Source of the DNA: Alphaproteobacteria bacterium UBA2964 | GTDB taxonomy: Bacteria > Pseudomonadota > Alphaproteobacteria > MPNO01 > UBA2964 | DNA: 15,162 nucleotides | NCBI GenBank assembly: GCA_002348425.1 | Contig: DEBE01000224.1 | Span: 1-15,162, forward strand | Reading direction: 5' to 3' | Part shown: positions 7,770 to 14,122 of the stretch, piece after piece | Layout: each line of letters begins with the position of its first letter | Numbering within the stretch: the first letter of the stretch is position 1 | Notes under the pieces: generated by a model | What the model saw: the letters and a program-made list of their open reading frames with translations, nothing else | Database searches by the model: none | Told to the model about the DNA's origin: nothing | Position numbers and translations under genes: made by a program

Positions 7770-7867
7770 GGGGTGCTACTTTAATCAGGTATTTATAGAA
7801 TTTTTGGTTCAAGGTTTTATGAATAGACTTGATACCTCCTTCAAGCTTTACCAATTAAACCCAGTGT

Positions 7868-7879
7868 TGTTTTAAAACA
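7868..7879. promoter_or_regulatory. Perfect 12-bp palindrome, possible operator
   Basis: TGTTTTAAAACA is fully self-complementary and lies near the middle of the divergent spacer, where a regulator controlling both directions would bind. The core is A/T only, so chance occurrence in AT-rich DNA is plausible. No cognate regulator is encoded in the window. Confidence 0.25.
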
Positions 7880-8002
7880 GGACGGCAAAACCGATAGTTA
7901 TATTGATTCTTGTAGCCATTATTTTACTCCCCTCACTTTATGAGATATCTTACCTTTGTGACGCAAAACTTATCATTGCGGGTGCGACCTCGACAAGCGG
8001 TA

Positions 8003-8011
8003 TGGTATAAT
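8003..8011 (+). promoter_or_regulatory. Extended -10 promoter element for the lactonase-led operon
   Basis: TGGTATAAT matches the extended -10 consensus TGnTATAAT. No -35 hexamer is found at 16-18 bp, as is common for extended -10 promoters. Transcription would start near 8018, only about 7 bases before the ATG at 8025. This, together with the absence of a Shine-Dalgarno sequence, suggests a leaderless or near-leaderless mRNA. Confidence 0.42.
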
Positions 8012-8024
8012 TTTAATTAGATAA

Positions 8025-8906
8025 ATGACTTTAGTATGCCAACCTCCTGACGCCGATTGGCGTCCCCTGAAAGTTCCCCCCCCAGCGGGTTGTACGGACT
8101 GTCATGTCCATATTATGGGTCCATTCGATAAATTTAGACTTTCCAAGCAGCGTGGTTATACACCAGAGGAATGTCCGATAGAGACCTTTCAGGGGTTGAT
8201 GAAAACAATTGGAATTGAGCGAGCAGTTGTAGTGCAAGGTAGTGCGCATGGTAATGATAATCGAGTGACCGTCGATGCCGTTAAAAAACTTGGAAAGAGT
8301 GGTAGAGGAGTTGTTCTTGTATCTCCGGATATCCCCGACAATGAACTTATTCAATTCAAAGAAGACGGTATCAGTGGCCTGCGCCTCTCATCCACTTCAA
8401 AGGCAGGCTATGGTATAGAGAATCTGCCTTTGATGGCTGAACGCGCTCGTGAGTTGGATTGGATGGTCCTTCTGCATTTTAGTAACATTTTTGAAATAAT
8501 CGACTTAACAGCGAGCCTTGAAGCAATTCCGGGTGACTTTATTATAGATCATCAGGGCCGTCCAAAGGCGGTGGAGACTACATCCTCGAGGGGGTTTCAG
8601 ACGCTGTTAAACCTAGTCAAAAATACCGAAAATTGTTGGGTTAAACTCAGTAGTTGGTATCGACAGTCCAATTCTGGTCCTCCATATGAAGACATGAGGC
8701 CTTTCATCGAGGCATTAATGGAAACGAGGCCGGATAGATTGATTTGGGGAAGTAATTGGCCGCACCCTAATTTTAGCGGTCCGATGCCGAATGATTCAGA
8801 CCTTCTTCAGCAAATTATTGATTGGGCAGGGTCAGCTGATTTAACACAAAAAATTTTAGTAGATAATCCAGCTCGGTTATATAGATTTCAGGAAAACTTT
8901 CCTTGA
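8025..8906 (+). CDS. 2-pyrone-4,6-dicarboxylate lactonase-like amidohydrolase
   Basis: This 293-residue TIM-barrel protein resembles LigI-type lactonases, which open 2-pyrone-4,6-dicarboxylate in protocatechuate and syringate breakdown without needing a metal. Family segments are present in order: TDCHVHIMGP (H27 and H29 of the HxH), GYTPEE (Y45), VQGSAHGNDN (S73), GLRLS (R120), LLHF (H151), IIDHQGRP (H176), SSWYRQ (R213), WGSNWPHPN and NPARLY. The barrel-end position that holds the catalytic Asp in LigI (WGTDWPHP) is Asn here (N244, codon AAT). The protein may therefore be a related hydrolase or a changed enzyme rather than a true PDC lactonase. It is the first gene of the plus-strand run and overlaps the MFS gene by 4 bp. 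A run of eight C (8076-8083) lies in its N-terminal coding part. Confidence 0.86.
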   Translation: MTLVCQPPDADWRPLKVPPPAGCTDCHVHIMGPFDKFRLSKQRGYTPEECPIETFQGLMKTIGIERAVVVQGSAHGNDNRVTVDAVKKLGKSGRGVVLVSPDIPDNELIQFKEDGISGLRLSSTSKAGYGIENLPLMAERARELDWMVLLHFSNIFEIIDLTASLEAIPGDFIIDHQGRPKAVETTSSRGFQTLLNLVKNTENCWVKLSSWYRQSNSGPPYEDMRPFIEALMETRPDRLIWGSNWPHPNFSGPMPNDSDLLQQIIDWAGSADLTQKILVDNPARLYRFQENFP

Positions 8907-10090
8907 ATAGGGATAAACAAAACGTACTGGTTCTTGCTACCTGTCAGGTTCTTTTTGGAACTGGCCGCTCTCTTCTTATAGCCACGGCACCTCTAATTTC
9001 TTATAGTATTGCGGCTCATAAAGGACTAGCCACTTTACCAACTTCATTGGTGATTGTTGGAACGGCTGTCATGACAATTCCAGCATCGCTTCTTATGCGA
9101 CGTGTCGGACGCCAGATTGGTTTCATTGTGGGTTCTATGATAGGGGTAATCAGTGGTTTGCTCTGCGCATTTTCTGTATTTCATTCAAATTTTTGGTTGT
9201 TTGCTTTTGGGACGTTTTTATTTGGCTTATTTGCAGGGTTTGCGCAGCTTTATCGTTTCGCTGCAGCAGATGTTGCAAGTGAAGATTTTAAAAGTAAGGC
9301 TATTTCCCTAGTATTAGCCGGAGGAGTGGTGTCTGGTTTTCTAGGGCCGGAATCAGCTAAATTTGGCCAAAATTTAATTACCTCTATCCCCTTTGTAGGA
9401 GCTTATCTAATCCTCACTGGTGTCACGGTGTTTGCAATATTTGTACTTTTTTTTCTAGATATTCCAATGTTGACGTCAGAAGAACGAGCGGGTCCACGGC
9501 GTCCGATGCTCGAGATTATGCGACAGCCAGTTTTTATTGTCGCCGCGACAGCTGCGATGATATCTCAAGGTGTAATGAATTTTTTAATGACGGCGACGCC
9601 AATTGCTATGTGTAACGCGCAACATCAATTTGCGGATACGGCCCTTGTTATAGAATGGCATATCTTTGGAATGTTTGCGCCCGGTTTTTTTACAGGTCAC
9701 CTCATAAGTAAATTTGGGGAAGTTAAAATTATTATCATTGGGCTGGGGTTGCAATTCGTTTGCGTGAGTGTTGCCTTGTTAGGGGCGGAGGTGGTTCATT
9801 TTTGGTTATCAATGTTATTATTAGGAGTCGGTTGGAATTTTGCTTTTACTGCGGCTACTTCTCTCATGACGTCTGCCTATACCGTTTCTGAAAGAGCTAA
9901 AACCCAGGGAGCAATGAATTTTCTTATTTACGGCTTCGTCTCTATTCTTTCCTTGGCGTCTGGAGCTTTAGTTCATTTTTTTGGATGGGACATCGTCAAT
10001 TTGGGGGCGTTGCCTTTCTTAGTGGTTGCTGTTTGCGGGACTCTTTGGTATGCGGCTAGTCAAAATCGTCCTCCAGCCATCTCGACGTAG
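8903..10090 (+). CDS. MFS transporter, probable catabolite permease
   Basis: This 395-residue, roughly 12-helix inner-membrane protein has a degenerate motif A, MRRVGRQIGF (after helix 2). The first helix carries CQVLFGTGRSLLIATAPL, and the two halves are joined by a cytoplasmic stretch near residues 185-205 (LTSEERAGPRRPMLEIMRQP). The start is TTG at 8903, sharing TTGA with the stop of the lactonase-like gene. AGGA (8890-8893) is 9 bases upstream, which supports this start and translational coupling. The two halves and the loop fit a general MFS fold but not the Bcr/CflA motifs of the other MFS gene. Its place inside a catabolic operon suggests import of the pathway substrate, but the direction is not shown by sequence. 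Confidence 0.9.
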   Translation: MNRDKQNVLVLATCQVLFGTGRSLLIATAPLISYSIAAHKGLATLPTSLVIVGTAVMTIPASLLMRRVGRQIGFIVGSMIGVISGLLCAFSVFHSNFWLFAFGTFLFGLFAGFAQLYRFAAADVASEDFKSKAISLVLAGGVVSGFLGPESAKFGQNLITSIPFVGAYLILTGVTVFAIFVLFFLDIPMLTSEERAGPRRPMLEIMRQPVFIVAATAAMISQGVMNFLMTATPIAMCNAQHQFADTALVIEWHIFGMFAPGFFTGHLISKFGEVKIIIIGLGLQFVCVSVALLGAEVVHFWLSMLLLGVGWNFAFTAATSLMTSAYTVSERAKTQGAMNFLIYGFVSILSLASGALVHFFGWDIVNLGALPFLVVAVCGTLWYAASQNRPPAIST

Positions 10091-10134
10091 CGTCGCTTAC
10101 AGGATAAAACGTTTCTGAAACTTATTCTCATTTT

Positions 10135-10139
10135 GGAGG
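10135..10139 (+). promoter_or_regulatory. Strong Shine-Dalgarno site GGAGG
   Basis: GGAGG lies 4 bases before the ATG at 10144. It is the best ribosome-binding site in the right half, in contrast to the leaderless-looking first gene, and predicts high translation of the alpha/beta hydrolase relative to its neighbours. Confidence 0.6.
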
Positions 10140-10143
10140 TGTT

Positions 10144-11253
10144 ATGATTGACTTTCTTTTTCCGACAGAAGGCATGGGCTCACAAACACTGAGGACAGTT
10201 GCGGAAGCCGCTTATGGTGGTGGAGACGTATTTGAGATTTCGCGTGTCTGTCGTGGGATTGAAGTTGGCGATAAGGATGGCTTTGAGCGCGCATGGATTG
10301 AAAAGGCGGAAGAAACAGAGGAACGCGCAAAAAAAGCAGAAGCGGCCGGTCATTTTCGCACGGCGATGAATTATTATTATGCGGCTAATCAGTACTGGCG
10401 TATGTCTGACGTGTTGCTGACCATTGAACGGAATGATGATAAACGCCAACGATTTTTGAAGTCGCAGCAGTGCTTTCAGGCGGGAGCTAAGTTTAATGAT
10501 CCTAAAATTGAAGTCATTAAGGTGCCATGCGGTGATGAGGTTTATGAAGGTTATTTTTGCCACCCCCGCAATCCCAAGACAGAAAAATGGCCAGCTGTTT
10601 TATTTTTAGGTGGTGCTGATGCGTTCGCAGAAGAAATTTACTTCGGTGGCAGTGAGCTATGCGAACGAGGTTATGCCATGTTGCTAGTAGACACTCCGGG
10701 TCGTGGGTCGTCCATGTATGTAAAAAATATTCCGACCCGTTCAGACTATGAGGTCCCTGGTAAAGCTTGTTTTGACTATCTCTTTTCTCGCCCTGAAGTT
10801 GATCCGGATCGTGTAGCTCTTATGGGCATATCAATGGCTGGGTATTATGCACCGAGAGTTGCAGCTTTTGAAGATCGTATTAAAGCGTTAATAGCCTGGT
10901 GTGGTTGTTACTCCATCCTTGATGACCTTTACTTGCATTACGAGCATCTGCAGCCGACATGTCAAAGATTGCTAGGTGGCGTAACGGATGAAGAGGCCAA
11001 AGAGTTACTAAAAGATTTTACCATGGAGGGTATTGCACAAAATATTAAAGTGCCAACAATTATGACGCATGGATCTATGGATAAATTGATGGATGTTGAA
11101 GGGGCAAGAAAGCTTTTTAACGAAATTGGTGCTGAAGATAAAACGCTCCACATATTTGATGATCCAAAAGTTGGTGGCACAGTTCATTGTGCACATGACT
11201 GTTGGGCTCATCAAATGCCGATGTTAATGGATTGGCTTGAGGACCACGTTTAA
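10144..11253 (+). CDS. Alpha/beta hydrolase, 2,6-dihydroxypseudooxynicotine hydrolase/FrsA type
   Basis: This 369-residue protein has a helical N-terminal domain of about 120 residues (rich in Ala, Glu and Lys, with ERAKKAEAAGHFRTAMNYYY) joined to an alpha/beta hydrolase core. That plan is known from 2,6-dihydroxypseudooxynicotine hydrolase, a C-C bond hydrolase of nicotine breakdown, and from the FrsA/DUF1100 group. The nucleophile is S230 in GISMAGYYAPR. The acid is probably D313 in THGSMDKLM. The general base is H348 or H351 near the C terminus (VHCAHDCWAH). The helical domain caps the active site and gives selectivity for bulky ring-derived ketones. Neighbours suggest it cleaves a ring-cleavage product inside the cytoplasm. 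Nicotine itself is not implied. An ester hydrolase remains possible. Confidence 0.85.
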   Translation: MIDFLFPTEGMGSQTLRTVAEAAYGGGDVFEISRVCRGIEVGDKDGFERAWIEKAEETEERAKKAEAAGHFRTAMNYYYAANQYWRMSDVLLTIERNDDKRQRFLKSQQCFQAGAKFNDPKIEVIKVPCGDEVYEGYFCHPRNPKTEKWPAVLFLGGADAFAEEIYFGGSELCERGYAMLLVDTPGRGSSMYVKNIPTRSDYEVPGKACFDYLFSRPEVDPDRVALMGISMAGYYAPRVAAFEDRIKALIAWCGCYSILDDLYLHYEHLQPTCQRLLGGVTDEEAKELLKDFTMEGIAQNIKVPTIMTHGSMDKLMDVEGARKLFNEIGAEDKTLHIFDDPKVGGTVHCAHDCWAHQMPMLMDWLEDHV

Positions 11254-11275
11254 AAGTGGATAGCCGTTAATCTGA

Positions 11276-12010
11276 ATGGGAAATCAGTTAATGCATGGTT
11301 TGGTTGAGTTAAGTCGAGATATTGTTATCGCTAATAGAATTCTCGCAAACCAAGGGGTGGTGGATGGTTTTGGCCACGTCAGCGCTCGTCATCCGGACAA
11401 TCCCGAGAGGTTTCTTCTTTCGCGATCACGTAGTCCTGAATTGGTTTCCATAGATGATATCAGAGAGTTCAACCTAGAGGGGGAAATGATAGATCCGGAT
11501 GGATCATCACCGTACTTGGAAAGATTTATACATGCTGCAGTCTATGAACTGCATCCAGAAATTAACGGGTGTGTACATAGTCATGCAGAGGACTTATTGC
11601 CCTTTGGCATTACCGATATACCGCTCAAACCTGTTTTCCATAATGCTTCACGTATTGGCAAAACAGTTCCGGTTTGGGATATAAGCGATACATTTGGTGA
11701 GACTGATATGTTAGTTGTAAATATGGCTCACGGGCGAGATTTAGCGAGAGCTTTAGGTGATAGCCGTCTTGTTCTTATGCGCGGACACGGATTGACTGTC
11801 GCGACAGAATCTCTCTACACCGCAGTTACTACGGCAATTTATGCGGTGATCAATGCTCGGGTGCAAACAAAAGCTATGAAAATGGGGGAAGTAAAATTTT
11901 TATCAGAAGGAGAGGTTGATGCTGCCATTGCGAAGGCAAAAGCCTCTACTGTAGGGCATAAGAGAATTTGGGAATATTTTAGCCGTCGGGCTGGCTGTGA
12001 GGAATTGTAA
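11276..12010 (+). CDS. Class II aldolase/adducin-family aldolase or decarboxylase
   Basis: This 244-residue Zn-dependent enzyme of the L-fuculose-phosphate aldolase fold keeps the expected metal and acid residues: E82 in LERFIHAAVYE, H101 and H103 in CVHSHAED, and H171 in LMRGHGLTVAT. The N-terminal half (IANRILANQGVVDGFGHVSARHP, then LSRSRSPELV) strongly recalls class II aldolase-like decarboxylases such as the 2-hydroxy-3-carboxymuconic semialdehyde decarboxylase of phthalate-type pathways. A decarboxylase acting on a ring-cleavage acid is thus as likely as a sugar-phosphate aldolase. That fits an operon with a lactonase-like enzyme and a C-C hydrolase. The ATG at 11276 has no clear ribosome site. 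A second in-frame ATG at 11291 has GGGAAA upstream, so the start could be five residues later. The gap to the preceding gene is 22 bp. Confidence 0.9.
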   Translation: MGNQLMHGLVELSRDIVIANRILANQGVVDGFGHVSARHPDNPERFLLSRSRSPELVSIDDIREFNLEGEMIDPDGSSPYLERFIHAAVYELHPEINGCVHSHAEDLLPFGITDIPLKPVFHNASRIGKTVPVWDISDTFGETDMLVVNMAHGRDLARALGDSRLVLMRGHGLTVATESLYTAVTTAIYAVINARVQTKAMKMGEVKFLSEGEVDAAIAKAKASTVGHKRIWEYFSRRAGCEEL

Positions 12011-12074
12011 AAGTAACTAATAAAAGGTGCTAGATAAGGCACAAAATTGTAGAGAAGGTATATAGCATACAGCA

Positions 12075-12956
12075 ATGCGTTTATTACTTGGGTATTCGAG
12101 TGTTCTGTTTTTAGTTTTGTTGTGCTCACCGAGTTGGTCAAAAAAGTTTGAGGTCAAAGGAGTCATAACGGTAAGTGATGGGCGTGGGGAAAATGCTTCC
12201 CCAATGGATGTTTATTTTTATAGACCTAGGTCGTTTCAAGCTAATGGTAGAGTTTTGATTGTAATCCATGGGCAAAGCAGGAATGCAGATCGCTATAGGG
12301 ACTATTTTATAAATTCAGCGGAGCGATATGGTGTTCTCGTCTTGGCGCCCGAGTTTTCGCGAGAGATATATAGGGGTTCTAGGCAATTTAACCTTGGTAA
12401 TATGAAAAATAGAGCTGGCCAATTTTTACCTTTAGACGCCAGATCCTATCTCGTCATTGATAGGGTTTTTGAACAAGCAAAGTCACAACTCGGTTTTATG
12501 CAAAAAGGTTACTCGCTGTTTGGGCATTCTGCTGGATCCCAATTTGTTCATCGCATGATTCTTTTTTGTCCATCAAAAAAATTGATCGCAGCGGTGGCAG
12601 CTAATGCGGGCTGGTATACTGTACCCGATATCAAAGTCGAATTTCCTTATGGGATGGGTAATACAATTGAGGCGGACAAACTTCTTTCGTGGTCTTTCAA
12701 ACAAAAATTGATTATTTTGTTGGGTCAGGATGATGATAATGAAAATCATAGAAGTTTAAGGACTACTCAAAAGGCAAAGGCTCAAGGTCCACATAGATTG
12801 GCCAGAGGGCTTTATTTTTATCGTACAGCAAAAGAAATGGCCCAAAGGTTGGGAACACCATTTTTTTGGAAAATTTCTGTGGTTCCAGGCGTAGGACATA
12901 GTGGATGGCGCATGGCTGATCCGGCTGCAGATTTATTATTTGGTGGTTCGGATTAA
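12075..12956 (+). CDS. Exported alpha/beta hydrolase (esterase/depolymerase-like)
   Basis: This 293-residue protein begins with a typical type I signal peptide: MRLLLGYSS, a hydrophobic core, and SPSWS-K as the likely cut site near residue 22. It should act in the periplasm or outside the cell. The mature part has an alpha/beta hydrolase core with IVIHGQSRNADRY (an oxyanion-hole segment), S152 in LFGHSAGSQF, an acidic cluster D219-D221 in LLGQDDDNE, and H275 in VPGVGHSGW. This layout resembles LpqC/PHB-depolymerase-like esterases. A Cys follows the hydrophobic core, but the residues before it (VLLC) do not form a good lipobox. Within the operon it is the only exported enzyme and may release the substrate that the MFS protein imports. 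No clear Shine-Dalgarno sequence precedes the ATG. Confidence 0.83.
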   Translation: MRLLLGYSSVLFLVLLCSPSWSKKFEVKGVITVSDGRGENASPMDVYFYRPRSFQANGRVLIVIHGQSRNADRYRDYFINSAERYGVLVLAPEFSREIYRGSRQFNLGNMKNRAGQFLPLDARSYLVIDRVFEQAKSQLGFMQKGYSLFGHSAGSQFVHRMILFCPSKKLIAAVAANAGWYTVPDIKVEFPYGMGNTIEADKLLSWSFKQKLIILLGQDDDNENHRSLRTTQKAKAQGPHRLARGLYFYRTAKEMAQRLGTPFFWKISVVPGVGHSGWRMADPAADLLFGGSD

Positions 12957-13042
12957 TATAAGCATACCAGTTGTTCGCTGGATGTCGCGGCGATATGGTA
13001 ACACTCATTTTTTATTCAGAATCTGTGGAGAAACCCAGAGAT

Positions 13043-14122
13043 ATGCCTACTCTTGTCATACAAAATGATCATATCATTCGAGCCCTGAGCGTTATACTAG
13101 ACCCAGATTGCGACGCTGAAAGAATTACTGCATTTGCCGATTATTATTCAGTAGATATGCCAGAATTCCCAGAATGGTGTGAAAAAATTCGAAAAAAATA
13201 TCCTGCTGTTTCCCCATCGCGTGTAATTTTAACCAATAGCCAAGAAGAGTTTCAACAGGCCTTGCAGGATGCAGATGCGGTTGTTGTAGAAGATTTTATA
13301 GTTGGGGTGAAAGAACTATCCTTGGCTCCTAAACTTAAATTTATTCAAAATTTTCGCACTGATATGCGGAATATTGATGAGGCTGCATGTTCTGCAAAAA
13401 ATATCCCAGCATTACCGTTTCATCGTACCGTCAATGTTGCAGTCGGTGAGCATGCTTTTTCACTAATGATGGCTTTGGCAAAAAAAACGGTAGAGACCAA
13501 TAAACTTTTAACAATTGAGTCGCTTAAGGCGGCAGGCTGGCCGGCTAGAGAATATGATCGTCGTCATACAGCTAATTCTAACTGGGCGCGTATTTCAGGT
13601 GTGAAAAACATGTTTGGCTCAACTTTGGGAATTGTAGGGCTAGGGTCGGTTGGAAGATACGTAGCAAACTGGGCTAATGCATTTGATATGGAAGTTATTT
13701 ACACGCAGCGAAATCAATTGGCATCGGATCTTGAAACTCAATTTAAGGCTCGATTTGTTACGCTTGATGAGTTATTTCAGACATCTGATTTTGTCAGTAT
13801 TCATGTACCTTTGAATGACAGCACTAAAGGTCTTATTGGCTCGCAGCAGTTAGAAAGTGCAAAACCGGGTATTATTATCGTAAATATTGCCCGTGCGGAT
13901 ATTATACAGAAAGAAGCATTACTTGCCGCCCTCGAGACAGGCAGGGTCGGCGGATTAGGCATGGATGTTCATTACAAGGAACCGGGGGAAACGGATGATC
14001 CGTTTCTGCCCTACAAAAAAGTAGTCATGAGCCCCCATATCGCAATTGGCTCGCGTATTAATGGGGCGGTAGATATGGAATCAATGATTAAGAACATTTC
14101 GGAGGGCATAGATCTAAAATGA
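13043..14122 (+). CDS. D-2-hydroxyacid dehydrogenase (phosphoglycerate dehydrogenase-like)
   Basis: This 359-residue enzyme reduces 2-oxo acids or oxidises D-2-hydroxy acids. It has a GLGSVG nucleotide loop (189-194), R274 in NIARADII, E303 in YKEPGETDD and H322 in SPHIA, the usual Arg-Glu-His triad. The N terminus and the segment YDRRHTANSNWARI (171-184) match a subgroup common in alphaproteobacteria. I chose the ATG at 13043 (MPTLVIQND) because that subgroup begins in this way. GGAG lies 12 bases upstream, a long spacing. The frame is open back to a TTG at 12971 and an ATG at 12995, which would add 24 or 16 residues of unusual sequence. The second strand of the Rossmann fold ends YTQR, without the Asp that favours NAD+, so NADP(H) use is possible. 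The stop overlaps the aminopeptidase start (ATGA). Confidence 0.9.
   Translation: MPTLVIQNDHIIRALSVILDPDCDAERITAFADYYSVDMPEFPEWCEKIRKKYPAVSPSRVILTNSQEEFQQALQDADAVVVEDFIVGVKELSLAPKLKFIQNFRTDMRNIDEAACSAKNIPALPFHRTVNVAVGEHAFSLMMALAKKTVETNKLLTIESLKAAGWPAREYDRRHTANSNWARISGVKNMFGSTLGIVGLGSVGRYVANWANAFDMEVIYTQRNQLASDLETQFKARFVTLDELFQTSDFVSIHVPLNDSTKGLIGSQQLESAKPGIIIVNIARADIIQKEALLAALETGRVGGLGMDVHYKEPGETDDPFLPYKKVVMSPHIAIGSRINGAVDMESMIKNISEGIDLK

Larger units (their letters stand above)
7770..8024. promoter_or_regulatory. Divergent promoter region, 255 bp, with operator-like palindrome
   Basis: This is the longest gap in the window. It separates the leftward enolase-superfamily gene from the rightward seven-gene operon. 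It holds a 12-bp perfect palindrome, TGTTTTAAAACA (7868-7879), and an extended -10-like TGGTATAAT near the right end. I see no reading frame of note, tRNA or riboswitch-like structure in it. Confidence 0.5.

Noticed and set aside
7828..7842. AAGGAGGT on the minus strand in the divergent spacer
   Set aside because: It is a perfect Shine-Dalgarno match but no start codon with a reading frame follows at the right distance, so it is not a hidden gene.
8031..8354. 107-codon minus-strand frame
   Set aside because: It is antisense to the lactonase-like gene over conserved motifs such as HxH, so it is a shadow.
10180..10563. 127-codon minus-strand frame
   Set aside because: It is antisense to the helical domain of the alpha/beta hydrolase and has no family features.
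11839..12141. 100-codon minus-strand frame over the aldolase end and the spacer
   Set aside because: It overlaps two plus-strand genes and shows no motif; the AT-rich spacer simply lacks stops in that frame.
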